Shown in pieces: positions 1-8,701 of a stretch of DNA of 64,000 nt. Origin of the DNA: Compostibacter hankyongensis. Its GTDB lineage: Bacteria; Bacteroidota; Bacteroidia; Chitinophagales; Chitinophagaceae. The stretch spans positions 248,001-312,000 of the forward strand of contig NZ_BAABFN010000001.1 of the NCBI RefSeq assembly GCF_039541075.1, in the 5' to 3' direction. A model generated the notes under the pieces. The model did no database searches. It was not told where the DNA came from and saw nothing but the letters and a program-made list of their open reading frames with translations. How positions within the stretch are numbered: the first letter of the stretch is position 1; every line of letters starts with the position of its first letter. A program made the translations under genes and the position numbers.

Positions 1-1106
1 TCGAGGATATCCCGTCCGTGCAGATACTTTTTCAGCCTGCCGTCGTCGGCCAGGATTTCTTTTATCTCCTTGTTTCCGGTAATCTCGGCATGGCGCCTGA
101 GGGATACGGCGGTCAGAGGAGTCAGCTCATAGTCTTCCATAAGCGCATCCTTCAGCGTTTTCGGGCCCCGGTATGATTCAACAAGCTCTTCTCCGGAGGC
201 CTGTAAAAGACCCAGCGCCCCATCCACCAGCCGGTTGGAGTTCAGCGCATAAATACCCAGCGCGTCTCCCGGTTCATACCGGAGACCGGAATCGCCCAGA
301 TCGAGCTCCAGATGGTAGGTTTCTTTGGTTGAGCCGCGCCCGTTGAGCTTGATCTTCTGCAGTACGGTAGCGGAGAACGGGTGTTTCCGGTCGTAGCGGG
401 GCGAGCCATCCTGAGGAGCAGTCTTGTCTCCGGGGAAGCCGATCAGTAAGCCGTTATGACTTACCGACAACTGTCCCAACGCGGTGATCACTTCCTTTAT
501 CCATCGTTCATAATCGTCCTCAAAGTCCACATCGCAATCGATCCGGGGCACCATGCTGCTGGCATTTAACTTTTCAAGGGCTTCTTCAAAATCCTTTCCG
601 GTCTTACAGAAGTAAGTATATGATGTGTCTCCCAATGCCAGTATGCTGTAAGACAGGTGGTCCAGCTTCCGCGCTTTGCTGCTTTGCAGGTACTGCAGAA
701 AATCTTCCGCCTGGACCGGCGGTTCGCCGTCCCCGTCGGTGCTGACGATGATCAGCAGCTGGTCTGTATCCGAGAGCTCCTTTATCTTGAATGAGTCCAT
801 GTCGGATACTTTTACCGCCCTGCCCGCTGCCTTGATCCGCTTTGCGGCTTCCCCGGCCAGCCGCTCGCTGTTACCGGTATGGGTACCGTAAAGGATATAT
901 ACCGGCTTGGCTTCCGGAGCGGTGGACGGTGCCGTCTCATCTTGTCTTTCCGCCGGCAGCGGGGTTTCCAGCAATGGACTTATCCCGGCAAAGTAACCGG
1001 ACAGCCATTGGGCCTGTCCGGCGCTCAGGCCGGACAGGGACTCCACGAGCTGCTTCCCCTGTGTTTCCGAAAAAGGCCCCTTTACTATTCCTGTTGTCCA
1101 GTCCAT
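1..1106 (-). CDS. cysJ: Sulfite reductase (NADPH) flavoprotein alpha subunit-like, partial
   Basis: The first 368 residues of a diflavin reductase; the gene runs off the left edge of the window. Residues about 68-215 form a flavodoxin domain (FMN) with the phosphate-binding YGTHTGNSE motif and STDGDGEPP loop. From about residue 245 an FAD-binding domain of the CysJ/cytochrome P450 reductase type begins, with the CysJ-like stretches DSGLRYEPGDALG and KKYLHGRDIL near the cut. In the family the protein passes electrons from NADPH through FAD and FMN to the sulfite reductase hemoprotein during assimilation of sulfate. The ATG at 1106 lies only 5 bp after the stop of the peroxiredoxin gene, so the two are probably co-transcribed. 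The hemoprotein partner and the C-terminal NADPH domain are not visible. Another diflavin reductase remains possible. Confidence 0.85.
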   Translation of the reverse strand, partial: MDWTTGIVKGPFSETQGKQLVESLSGLSAGQAQWLSGYFAGISPLLETPLPAERQDETAPSTAPEAKPVYILYGTHTGNSERLAGEAAKRIKAAGRAVKVSDMDSFKIKELSDTDQLLIIVSTDGDGEPPVQAEDFLQYLQSSKARKLDHLSYSILALGDTSYTYFCKTGKDFEEALEKLNASSMVPRIDCDVDFEDDYERWIKEVITALGQLSVSHNGLLIGFPGDKTAPQDGSPRYDRKHPFSATVLQKIKLNGRGSTKETYHLELDLGDSGLRYEPGDALGIYALNSNRLVDGALGLLQASGEELVESYRGPKTLKDALMEDYELTPLTAVSLRRHAEITGNKEIKEILADDGRLKKYLHGRDIL

Positions 1107-1111
1107 CTTGA

Positions 1112-1747
1112 TCAATTGCCCGGCTGCGGGGTGTAACGAAGATATTCATTCACGGTCCTGTGTCCTTTGGGGAAAGTCTTGGGTATATCGGCGTCTTTGA
1201 CAGAAGTGGCAATGACAACATCCTGCCCCGGTTGCCAGTCCACGGGAGTGCCCACGCTGTATTGCGAAGTCAGCTGCAGGGAGTCCAGCACACGGAGTAT
1301 CTCTGTGTAGTTTCTTCCGGTTGAAGCGGGATAGGTGATCACAGCCTTGATCTTTTTATCGGGACCGATAAAAAATACGGATCTGACCGGCGCTGTTGAG
1401 GAGGCATTGGGATGGATCATCCCGTACAGTTCGGATACCTTATGATCCGGATCCGCAATGACGGGGAAGTTTACCGTGCAGTTTTGCGTCTTGTTGATGT
1501 CCTTGATCCATCCGTGGTGGGATTCGAGATCGCCTACGCTTACAAAAATGACCTTTGTTCCTCTTTTTGCAAATTCGTCTCTTAACAGGGCTGTGCGACC
1601 GAGTTCCGTGGTGCAGATAGGCGTATAGTCGGCAGGGTGTGAAAAAAAGATACCCCAGCCGTTTCCCAGAAATTCGTGAAAGTTGATGTTGCCGTCTGTG
1701 GATACTGCGCTGAAGTCGGGAGCAGTATCGCCGATTTGTAAGCTCAT
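1112..1747 (-). CDS. Peroxiredoxin, 1-Cys (Prx6) family
   Basis: A 211-residue AhpC/TSA-type peroxidase that reduces hydrogen peroxide and alkyl hydroperoxides. The peroxidatic cysteine is Cys45 in HPADYTPICTTELG, the usual Prx6 signature. The length and the C-terminal arm (about 150-211) are those of the Prx6 branch rather than the shorter 2-Cys group. There is no signal peptide, so it should be cytoplasmic. It lies between a MetR-like regulator and a CysJ-type flavoprotein on the same strand. The flavoprotein start is 5 bp downstream, which suggests an operon joining peroxide defence and sulfur assimilation. The ATG at 1747 is the first in frame and fits the family N-terminus (MSLQIGDTAPDF). 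Confidence 0.93.
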   Translation of the reverse strand: MSLQIGDTAPDFSAVSTDGNINFHEFLGNGWGIFFSHPADYTPICTTELGRTALLRDEFAKRGTKVIFVSVGDLESHHGWIKDINKTQNCTVNFPVIADPDHKVSELYGMIHPNASSTAPVRSVFFIGPDKKIKAVITYPASTGRNYTEILRVLDSLQLTSQYSVGTPVDWQPGQDVVIATSVKDADIPKTFPKGHRTVNEYLRYTPQPGN

Positions 1748-1840
1748 GTGGTGTGGTTTAAGATGTGTGATAATTATTATTGTTAATATATAGGACTTAT
1801 AGGTTTATAATAAGCATTTCTCATCTTCCGTTCTTCAGGC

Positions 1841-2746
1841 TCAGGCGCTGACCGGGTCCGGGCTTATATTGATCTCTTCCCGGAGGAACTTGATGAAATA
1901 ATCAAAGAATACGGGATATTCCCTTTCCCTGATCCTCGCCATAAACTGATTCCTGAAAAAGCCTTCCTTGGTTACCTTGATGGCCTTTATCTCCTCGGTG
2001 ATATAGGGCCTCAGAGCCCAGTTGGCCATGACGATCACCCCCATATTGGCCTTTGCCATTTCAATGGAGGCCTCGGTCAGGGGCAGTACGATCAGCTTCT
2101 TCGGATTAATCCCCTTGGGTATGAGCAGGGACCGGAAAACCGATACGGTATCCAGCGGCAGGGAATGTATAATGAGGGGGATATTTGCAAAATCCTCAGC
2201 GCTCACATATTCCTGGCCTGCCCAGGGATGATGCTGCGATACCACAGCGAGCATTTCGTCGGTAAAAAGCTCGATATACTCGATCTTGTCTGTTTGTTCG
2301 GGATTGCTGGTAATGGCAAGATCAAGACTCCCGTCCATCAGCTTTTCAATGGGCCGGTGCGTAGCCTCGAAGACGATCTCTACCTCTACATTCGGGAAAG
2401 CGCTTTTGAATTTCTTCAGCACCGGCGGCAACCAGTGATAGCTGGTATAGCATTCGGTGCTGATCTTGATCACTCCCGTTTCCCCGTTCATCATTTTTCT
2501 GATCTCCGCTTCTGCCGCATCCAGCTCTTTTAATACCAGGTTGGCTGTGGCATATAGCCGCTTTCCCGCCGGGGTAAGGATCAGCTTCTTGTTCCTTCTG
2601 AAGAAAATGGGCGTCCCGAGCTGCAGCTCAGCCTCCTTCAGCTGGTAGCTCAGCGCGCTTTGTGAAAGATGCAGCTGGTCAATGGCCCGGGTGATATTGC
2701 CTTCTTCTACAATTGCCTTTATAAGCCTGAGATACCTCGTTTCCAT
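1841..2746 (-). CDS. LysR-family regulator, MetR-like
   Basis: A 301-residue LysR-type transcription factor. Residues 1-60 form the winged HTH (ITRAIDQLHLSQSALSYQLKEAE). From about residue 90 comes the co-inducer domain, whose opening ISTECYTSYHWLPPVL resembles MetR, the activator of methionine and one-carbon genes, more than CysB or OxyR. The start METRYLRLIK at 2746 is preferred over an upstream ATG at 2812 because AAGGAG lies 4 nt before it and the HTH of LysR proteins begins almost at the N-terminus. It has no pair of OxyR redox cysteines. The gene stands just upstream of the peroxiredoxin/CysJ pair on the same strand, which makes those genes its likely targets. Confidence 0.88.
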   Translation of the reverse strand: METRYLRLIKAIVEEGNITRAIDQLHLSQSALSYQLKEAELQLGTPIFFRRNKKLILTPAGKRLYATANLVLKELDAAEAEIRKMMNGETGVIKISTECYTSYHWLPPVLKKFKSAFPNVEVEIVFEATHRPIEKLMDGSLDLAITSNPEQTDKIEYIELFTDEMLAVVSQHHPWAGQEYVSAEDFANIPLIIHSLPLDTVSVFRSLLIPKGINPKKLIVLPLTEASIEMAKANMGVIVMANWALRPYITEEIKAIKVTKEGFFRNQFMARIREREYPVFFDYFIKFLREEINISPDPVSA

Positions 2747-3170
2747 GTCGCTCCTTGGATGAATCGCTTCCTTCCCTGACTCTTCGTCAGCGGGTAACTG
2801 AAACATCACCACTCATTTCTATGCAATTGGCAGAATGCAAACCTGTTGTAAGAAAGAACAGTCTTATTTTCAGTGAACTGGCCGGATGCGTTGTTTGCTC
2901 CCTCAAAATTAAGACACCCCGGGTAATTATTCCATGAAATTCTCCCATGAACACCATGAAAAAAATAGATGCAAGCAATCAAGGAATGCTTATGCCGAGT
3001 GCTTCAGCGCAAGGATATATCCGTGATGCCGTCCTTCATGATAAAGCAGGCAGAATGCCGGGATCTTTGCATGTATACCGTAGAAGAGATAAATTTGGGT
3101 GAGGATTACCCTTTATCCCGTCTGTAAATCCAGTTATAATCAACAGTACAACCATTCAGATCAGCTTAAA
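2747..3170 (+). other. Divergent intergenic region, LysR gene / GH92 gene
   Basis: A 424 bp stretch between the divergent starts of the LysR regulator and the mannosidase. Only one element is clear, a promoter at 3066-3097 reading right. Short open frames in it have no recognisable product and look like chance. No repeat or hairpin of note was seen. Confidence 0.5.
3066..3097 (+). promoter_or_regulatory. Bacteroidota-type promoter for the GH92 gene
   Basis: TTTG at 3066-3069, then 20 bp, then TAAATTTG at 3090-3097. This matches the phylum consensus TTTG / TAnnTTTG at both elements. It would place the transcript start near 3104, about 67 nt ahead of the ATG at 3171. That also argues against the earlier in-frame ATG at 3099, which would lie before the transcript start. 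Confidence 0.65.
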
Positions 3171-5417
3171 ATGACAAAAACCGTAAGAAGGCTGTCGGGT
3201 ATTGCATTACTTCCGCTATGGCTGGCGGTAGCCGGAATATCCGCCGGAGCGCAATCGCTTACCTCATATGTGGATCCCCTTATCGGCTCCGGAGGCCACG
3301 GTCACGTATTTGTCGGCGCCAGTGTTCCGTTTGGCATGGTGCAGCTGGGCCCCCAGAATTTTTTTAAAGGTTGGGACTGGTGCTCGGGTTATCATTACGG
3401 GGACAGCGTCCTGACCGGCTTTGCCCATACCCACCTGAGCGGCACGGGCATCGGCGATCTGGGGGATATCCTGATCATGCCCTATACCGGCCCGGTGAAA
3501 ACCGGTAAGGGAAAGGAGCAGGTGCGCGGCAGCGGCTATGCCTCCCGCTATTCCCACCGGCGGGAAAAGGTAAGACCCGGCTACTATTCCGTTCATCTGG
3601 ACGATTACGATATCCTTGCCGAGCTGACGGCCACGGAGCGGGTGGGCTTTCACCGGTATCATTTTCCTGCGGGCAAAAATGCCCATGTGATCATCGATCT
3701 CAGGGAAGGGCTGAACGATCAGGCTACGGATACCTATATAAAGCAGCTGGATGCCTATACCCTGGAAGGATATCGTTTTTCGAAGGGCTGGGCAAAGGAC
3801 CAGCGGATATTTTTTGCCATCCGCTCTTCTGTCCCGGTCCGGGAGTTTGAAGTCTATAACGATACTGTGCGACTTCGGGGAAAGGAAGGCAAAGGCCGGG
3901 CCGTGAAAGGGCTGATCAGTTTTGACAAGGCTCCCGCTGTACTGGAGCTCAAAGTCGGGCTCTCTCCCGTCAGTTCTGAAAATGCTCTCGCCAATATCCG
4001 GACGGAGATCCCGGGCTGGGATTTTGAAGGGGTGGCGAAGCAGGCCGATGCACAATGGAACAGAGAGCTTTCCCGGATCACCATTCAGACCCGTAATGAT
4101 TCCGATAAGCGTGTTTTCTATACGGCGCTTTACCATACCATGATCGACCCCGCCGTTTTTAATGATCATAACGGGGACTACCGCGGCACAGACAAAAAGG
4201 TGTATAAAAAAGCTGCGTTTACCAACTATTCGGTTTTCTCGCTCTGGGATACTTACCGGGCGGAGCATCCGCTGCTGATCCTTACCCAGCCCAAAAGGGT
4301 TGCCGATATGGTGAATTCCATGCTGGCCATTGATGATCAGCAGGGCAAGCTGCCCATCTGGCACCTGATGGGCAACGAAACCGGCACCATGGTAGGGATC
4401 AGCAGCCTGCAGGTGATCGCGGAAGCCTATCTGAAAAACATCGGCGGATTTGATCCTGCCCGGGCCTATGCAGCGGTGAGGTCGACCGCCATGACCGATC
4501 CGCTCGGTCTGAAGTATGTAAAGGCCTTACAGGCGATTCCACAGGATGCCGAGCGACGGTCGGTAGCCAAGGGATTGGAATATGCCGTCAGCGACGGCAG
4601 CATCGCCCTCATGGCCAGGAAGATGGGGAAATCCGGCGATTATAGCTATTTCAGGAAAAGGGCCGGCGGTTATAAACGGTACTTCGATCCTGCCGACGGG
4701 TTTTTCAAAGGTAAATTGTCCGGAGGGCAATGGATGGCGGATTTTAACCCGTTGAAAAGCAATAATAATGTGTATGCCGAAGGAGATGCCTGGCAGTACC
4801 TGTGGCTTGTCCCGCAGGATGTGGAGGGGCTGGTCTCGCTGCTGGGCGGTGAAAAGCGCTTTAATAAAAGGCTGGATTCGTTTTTTATCCTGAAGCCCGA
4901 CCCTACCGAAGACCTGGCGGACCTGACCGGTCTCATCGGTCAATATGCCCACGGGAACGAGCCCAGTCACCATATCGCCTACCTTTACGCCTATACGGGA
5001 CAGCAGTGGAAAACCGCCAGAACGGTGCGGTATATTATGCATGATTTCTACCGCGACGATCCCGACGGCATCATCGGCAACGAAGATTGCGGCCAGATGT
5101 CTGCCTGGTACGTTTTTTCCTCCCTGGGGTTTTATCCTGTCTTTCCCGCTTCCGGCGTATATGTGATCGGCAGCCCCCTGTTTGACAAAGCCACGTTGAA
5201 TCTGGCCAACGGCAAAAAATTCACGGTGGAAACCGTTCATAACGGCCCGCAGAATCTGTATATTACCGGCCTGGAGCTGAACGGAAAAAAATACGAAAAA
5301 GATTTCCTGCGCTACGAAGATATCATGAAGGGCGGGGTACTGAAGGTATTTATGGGCGACCGCCCTGCGCGTGATTTCGGAAAACTACCCGGTAACCGGC
5401 CGCCTTCACCTTACTGA
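3171..5417 (+). CDS. GH92 family alpha-mannosidase, secreted
   Basis: A 748-residue exo-acting, calcium-dependent alpha-mannosidase of glycoside hydrolase family 92, a family that trims alpha-1,2-, 1,3-, 1,4- or 1,6-mannose from glycans. After a signal peptide (residues 1 to about 27, ending ISAGAQS) come the N-terminal GH92 block YVDPLIGSGGHGHVFVGASV, the FAHTHLSGTG stretch, and the C-terminal (alpha/alpha)6 part with GNEPSHHIAYLYAYTG and GNEDCGQMSAWYVFSSLG, which carry the catalytic acid and base in the family. The start at 3171 is chosen because the signal peptide begins there and a consensus promoter lies at 3066-3097. The gene stands alone, with no SusC/D partner nearby. Linkage specificity cannot be read from sequence. 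Confidence 0.93.
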   Translation: MTKTVRRLSGIALLPLWLAVAGISAGAQSLTSYVDPLIGSGGHGHVFVGASVPFGMVQLGPQNFFKGWDWCSGYHYGDSVLTGFAHTHLSGTGIGDLGDILIMPYTGPVKTGKGKEQVRGSGYASRYSHRREKVRPGYYSVHLDDYDILAELTATERVGFHRYHFPAGKNAHVIIDLREGLNDQATDTYIKQLDAYTLEGYRFSKGWAKDQRIFFAIRSSVPVREFEVYNDTVRLRGKEGKGRAVKGLISFDKAPAVLELKVGLSPVSSENALANIRTEIPGWDFEGVAKQADAQWNRELSRITIQTRNDSDKRVFYTALYHTMIDPAVFNDHNGDYRGTDKKVYKKAAFTNYSVFSLWDTYRAEHPLLILTQPKRVADMVNSMLAIDDQQGKLPIWHLMGNETGTMVGISSLQVIAEAYLKNIGGFDPARAYAAVRSTAMTDPLGLKYVKALQAIPQDAERRSVAKGLEYAVSDGSIALMARKMGKSGDYSYFRKRAGGYKRYFDPADGFFKGKLSGGQWMADFNPLKSNNNVYAEGDAWQYLWLVPQDVEGLVSLLGGEKRFNKRLDSFFILKPDPTEDLADLTGLIGQYAHGNEPSHHIAYLYAYTGQQWKTARTVRYIMHDFYRDDPDGIIGNEDCGQMSAWYVFSSLGFYPVFPASGVYVIGSPLFDKATLNLANGKKFTVETVHNGPQNLYITGLELNGKKYEKDFLRYEDIMKGGVLKVFMGDRPARDFGKLPGNRPPSPY

Positions 5418-5441
5418 GCTGTCTGAGTTTATTTCTGCGGA

Positions 5442-6299
5442 TCAGGCGTCGCCCGCCGCAGCTTCCCGGAAAAATTCATCGAGCGTCCGGCTGCCGTAAG
5501 GCGGCGCCAGCATGTCCATCGTGAGCACTGTCAGCAGAAATTCGACGGGGCCATAGATCTTTACGGATGTAAAAGTGTGCAGCAGCCCCAAAGCAATGGT
5601 CTTTACCCAGACGGGGATGCAGGTGATCGCGGCTTTTTTGTTCAACGCTGCGAAGGCCATCTCTGCTATCTCCCGATGGGTCAGGATCTGCGGGCCGCCG
5701 ATGGCTATTTCTTTTTCATTTTTTTCGAGGGCGCTTATGCAGGCTTCCGCCAGGTCCGCTCCGTGGATGGGATTGATCCTGAAATTTCCTTTACCGAACA
5801 GGTATATCCTGCCCTTTTCCGCCATCGTCAGAAATTCGCGCATATCCGCAAAAAATCCGTTCGGCTGTATAATGCAATAATCCAGTCCGGAACTTTTTAA
5901 CGCCGTTGCAAATTTTTGCTTGGCCCTGATCATCTTCAGATGCTGCAGCCGTTCTGCGTTGGCGATAAAGATGAAGACGAACTTTTTTACCCCGCCTTGC
6001 TGCGCTTCGCGGAGCAGGTTCATGTTGGCCTGATAGTCCACGTCCATATAGGTGAGCCCGTCCTTCTGCCGGGTAATGCCGAGGGTGGAGATCACCACAT
6101 CGATCCCGGCGCAGCAGCCGGAGAGGGTTGCGGGGCCGGTCGCTTCACCTTTAAAGACTTCATCCGCCGGAATATGCAGCTGTTGCAGCTTTTTGGTATT
6201 CCGGGCCAGGGCGCGGATGAAGTAATGTTGCTTTTTCAGCTCCCGGCAGAGATGGCTGCCTAAATATCCTGTCGCTCCGGCTACAAGTACCCTGGTCAT
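5442..6299 (-). CDS. NAD(P)-binding NmrA/SDR-like protein
   Basis: A 285-residue atypical short-chain dehydrogenase/NmrA-like protein. It opens directly with the Rossmann motif VLVAGATGYLGSHL (residues 4-17) and continues with STLGITR and a middle QPNGFF stretch seen in NAD(P)H-binding epimerase-like proteins. A hydrophobic segment near residues 230-245 may touch the membrane. The start at 6299 is preferred over an ATG 70 codons upstream because the fold begins there and the longer form would run through the ArsR promoter and operators. It is divergent from the ArsR operon, with 141 bp between the starts, so it could share control. The substrate is unknown. Confidence 0.85.
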   Translation of the reverse strand: MTRVLVAGATGYLGSHLCRELKKQHYFIRALARNTKKLQQLHIPADEVFKGEATGPATLSGCCAGIDVVISTLGITRQKDGLTYMDVDYQANMNLLREAQQGGVKKFVFIFIANAERLQHLKMIRAKQKFATALKSSGLDYCIIQPNGFFADMREFLTMAEKGRIYLFGKGNFRINPIHGADLAEACISALEKNEKEIAIGGPQILTHREIAEMAFAALNKKAAITCIPVWVKTIALGLLHTFTSVKIYGPVEFLLTVLTMDMLAPPYGSRTLDEFFREAAAGDA

Positions 6300-6380
6300 G
6301 ATATCGCGTTCTGATGGTTGAGATGGTAACCCGGTCATCCCGGTGCCTGAAGGTAACAGATTATGGGGGCTTAAAAAAAT

Positions 6381-6426
6381 TTTGCGTAACCGAAAGGTTA
6401 CATTATATTTGTAACCGAAAGGTTTC
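6381..6426 (+). promoter_or_regulatory. Promoter with twin ArsR-type operator
   Basis: TTTG at 6381-6384 and TATATTTG at 6404-6411 are spaced by 19 bp, a textbook Bacteroidota promoter. A perfect inverted repeat GTAACC-GAAA-GGTTAC at 6386-6401 fills the spacer. A second copy, GTAACC-GAAA-GGTTTC at 6411-6426, covers the predicted transcript start. The gene that follows encodes an ArsR-family repressor, so autoregulation by blocking polymerase is the simple reading. Confidence 0.8.
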
Positions 6427-6440
6427 AGAACGTTAAAGAA

Positions 6441-6809
6441 ATGAGAAGAGATGTTTTTCAGGCCATTGCCGATCCGACGCGCAGAGAGATCATAGGAATG
6501 CTGTCGCAACGGCCGTTAAACCTGAATGCCATTGCGGAGAACTTTGATATCAGCAGACCGGCGGTTTCCAAGCACATCAGGATACTGACCGAATGCGGCC
6601 TGGTGGCCGTACAGCTGCGGGGACGGGAACGGTATTGTCACGCGCAGCTGCATAAGCTGAAAGAAGTGGTGGACTGGACGGAGCGGTACCGGGTATTCTG
6701 GACGAAGAAATTAGATGCGCTTGAGGATTTTCTGGCGGCAGATCAAAGATCCGGAAAGAAGGTACAGACCAAAATCGCAAACAGAAAAATTTCAAAAAAG
6801 AACCGCTGA
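6441..6809 (+). CDS. ArsR-family HTH transcriptional repressor
   Basis: A 122-residue winged-helix repressor: MRRDVFQAIADPTRREIIGML (helices 1-2), then the recognition region ISRPAVSKHIRILTECGLV and the wing LRGRERYCHAQ. No cysteine pair for metal sensing is seen at the ArsR/SmtB positions, so this belongs to the non-metal group usually found next to SRPBCC (AHSA1) proteins, as here. Its own promoter holds two copies of a GTAACC/GGTTAC inverted repeat (6386-6401, 6411-6426), the probable binding sites. It is followed 41 bp downstream by the double-SRPBCC gene. The C-terminus is very rich in lysine (about residues 108-122). The inducer is unknown. Confidence 0.92.
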   Translation: MRRDVFQAIADPTRREIIGMLSQRPLNLNAIAENFDISRPAVSKHIRILTECGLVAVQLRGRERYCHAQLHKLKEVVDWTERYRVFWTKKLDALEDFLAADQRSGKKVQTKIANRKISKKNR

Positions 6810-6850
6810 TAATCCGCTGCAGGCGGACCGTCATTAAAAAAGCTTGACCG

Positions 6851-7756
6851 ATGAAAAACGCACAGTCCGCCGGCGGGCGGGAAGCCCCCTTTGTCATTGA
6901 ACGTATCTTGAATGCGCCGGCTGAGAAAGTCTGGCAGGCCATCACCGACAAGGATCAGATGAAGCAATGGTATTTTGATCTCGAGGTTTTCAGGCCGGAA
7001 GCCGGATTTGAGTTCAGCTTCTATGCCGGGCCGGATGAAAAGCAATGGCTGCATGAATGTAAAGTCCTGGAAGTGATACCCGGCAAAAAGCTGAAGTACA
7101 GCTGGCGTTATGCGGGTTATGAAGGTGTTTCTTTCGTCACCTGGGAATTATTTGCCGATGGCAATAAAACCAGGTTGAAGCTTACCCACGAAGGACTGGA
7201 TACCTTCCCGGCCGATGTTCCCGAGCTCGGGAAAGAAAATTTTGCCATAGGATGGCAACAGATCATAGGCGCTTCCCTGAAAAACTATCTCGAAGCTACT
7301 GCGGATAGCAACCCGCCCTGTGCAGAGGCGCAGATGCTGATCCGAAAGCCGGCCGCTCAGGTCTTCGAAGCTTTTGTTGATCCCGGCATCACCGCGAATT
7401 TCTGGTTCACCAAAGGAAGCGGCAGGTTGGAGGTAAACAAAAACGTTACCTGGGAATGGGAGATGTATGGCGTTTCCGCCCGGGTAGTGGCAAAAGTGAT
7501 TTTACCCGGGGAGAAGATATTGTTCGAATGGAACGAGCCGGCCCGGATGGTTGAGTTTACCTTTAAGCCCTATAAAGGCGACGCCACTTTGGTAAAGGTT
7601 ACGGAATGGGGGTTCGACAAGCAGGGGGATGAGCTGATCGCCGCCATCAGAGACTCCACCGGTGGATTTACCACCGTGCTGGACGGCCTTAAGGCCTTTC
7701 TGGAGCATGGTATTCACCTGAACCTGATCGCGGACAAGTTTCCGCCGCAAAAATGA
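6851..7756 (+). CDS. Tandem SRPBCC (AHSA1-like) domain protein
   Basis: A 301-residue protein made of two SRPBCC/START-like domains in a row. Domain one, about residues 10-155, begins VIERILNAPAEKVWQAITD. Domain two, about 160-295, begins MLIRKPAAQVFEAFVDPG and ends with the usual long amphipathic helix. Each domain normally forms a hydrophobic pocket for a small ligand; AHSA1-like bacterial proteins are often controlled by an adjacent ArsR repressor. Most relatives have a single domain, so the duplication or fusion is worth noting. It lies in an operon with the ArsR gene upstream and overlaps the hydrolase gene downstream by 4 bp (ATGA). No signal peptide. The ligand is unknown. Confidence 0.87.
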   Translation: MKNAQSAGGREAPFVIERILNAPAEKVWQAITDKDQMKQWYFDLEVFRPEAGFEFSFYAGPDEKQWLHECKVLEVIPGKKLKYSWRYAGYEGVSFVTWELFADGNKTRLKLTHEGLDTFPADVPELGKENFAIGWQQIIGASLKNYLEATADSNPPCAEAQMLIRKPAAQVFEAFVDPGITANFWFTKGSGRLEVNKNVTWEWEMYGVSARVVAKVILPGEKILFEWNEPARMVEFTFKPYKGDATLVKVTEWGFDKQGDELIAAIRDSTGGFTTVLDGLKAFLEHGIHLNLIADKFPPQK

Positions 7757-8694
7757 AAATCGTATCTTCCGGCATGATCCGTTTCAGATTTTTTTATCCC
7801 CTGTTATGTCTGGCCGGGCTCTGGCTGACTACGGGCACGGCTTTTTCCCAGGTGAAGGTGCTGAGGGTGTCCCCGCCGGCCACCGGGGCGGCTATCGAAA
7901 CCGTACACGGTCCGCACATCGCGCTGTATGACCCGCATACGTCCTCCCGGCACCGGCTTATCCTGATGATCGTCGGCACCGGGGCGTCGGCGGAGGGGAT
8001 CCGGCCGTTCGACAGCTGTTTTGCCGCCATGGGCTATCATGTTGTCAGCCTCGATTATAAGAATAATGTGATCACCACCACCTGCTCAAACAGCAGGGAC
8101 AGCGGTTGTTTTGATCATTTCCGCGAAGAGATCGTTACGGGTACGCCGGTCAGCGAAGTGGTACAGGTAGATACGGTAAACAGCCTGTTCCACCGTTTTC
8201 AGCAGCTGTTGGCTTATCTCGCAAAAGAGGATCCGCAGGGTGGATGGCAGGAATTCGTCCGGCCGGACGGGCAGCCCCGCTGGGAACGTATTATCACCGC
8301 CGGCCATTCCCAGGGCGCAGGTCATGCCGCCTGGCTGGGGAAGCGGTTTCGCGTGGACCGGGTACTTATGTTTTCCGGTCCGCAGGATTATCTCAACCCA
8401 TATCATATGCCCGCAGGATGGCAGTCCGGCAGCAGCGCCACGCCTCCTTCCCGGTTTTTTGCTTTCCTGCACCGCAAAGATCCTTTCGACGTTACCCACC
8501 AGCTGGCCAATTGCAGCAGGCTGATGGAGACCCGCCGCCCCGACACGCTGGCGGTACAGCCCGGCCGTCCCGTCCGCGGCCGGCAGCACATCCTGATCAC
8601 GGACATACCTACGAAGAATCCGCACGGGTCCACCCTGAACCCGGTGTTTGTGCCGGTATGGCAATACATGCTAACGGCAAGGGGTAGACGCTGA
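7753..8694 (+). CDS. Secreted alpha/beta-hydrolase-like protein
   Basis: A 313-residue exported protein. A signal peptide covers about residues 1-32 (hydrophobic core FFYPLLCLAGLWLTTGTAFS). The body looks like an alpha/beta hydrolase: a nucleophile elbow GHSQGAG near residue 181, a preceding strand ERIITA, and a late HRKDPFD segment that could hold the acid. It resembles the BPSS1187 group of uncharacterised hydrolases. The ATG overlaps the stop of the SRPBCC gene by 4 bp, so translation is probably coupled and the gene belongs to the ArsR-controlled operon. The substrate is unknown. The second methionine (residue 8) is an alternative start. Confidence 0.75.
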   Translation: MKIVSSGMIRFRFFYPLLCLAGLWLTTGTAFSQVKVLRVSPPATGAAIETVHGPHIALYDPHTSSRHRLILMIVGTGASAEGIRPFDSCFAAMGYHVVSLDYKNNVITTTCSNSRDSGCFDHFREEIVTGTPVSEVVQVDTVNSLFHRFQQLLAYLAKEDPQGGWQEFVRPDGQPRWERIITAGHSQGAGHAAWLGKRFRVDRVLMFSGPQDYLNPYHMPAGWQSGSSATPPSRFFAFLHRKDPFDVTHQLANCSRLMETRRPDTLAVQPGRPVRGRQHILITDIPTKNPHGSTLNPVFVPVWQYMLTARGRR

Positions 8695-8701
8695 TCGCTG
8701 T

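Noticed and set aside
1841..2746. Reading the LysR gene as OxyR because a peroxiredoxin gene follows
   Set aside because: The regulatory domain lacks the pair of redox cysteines and its opening block resembles MetR.
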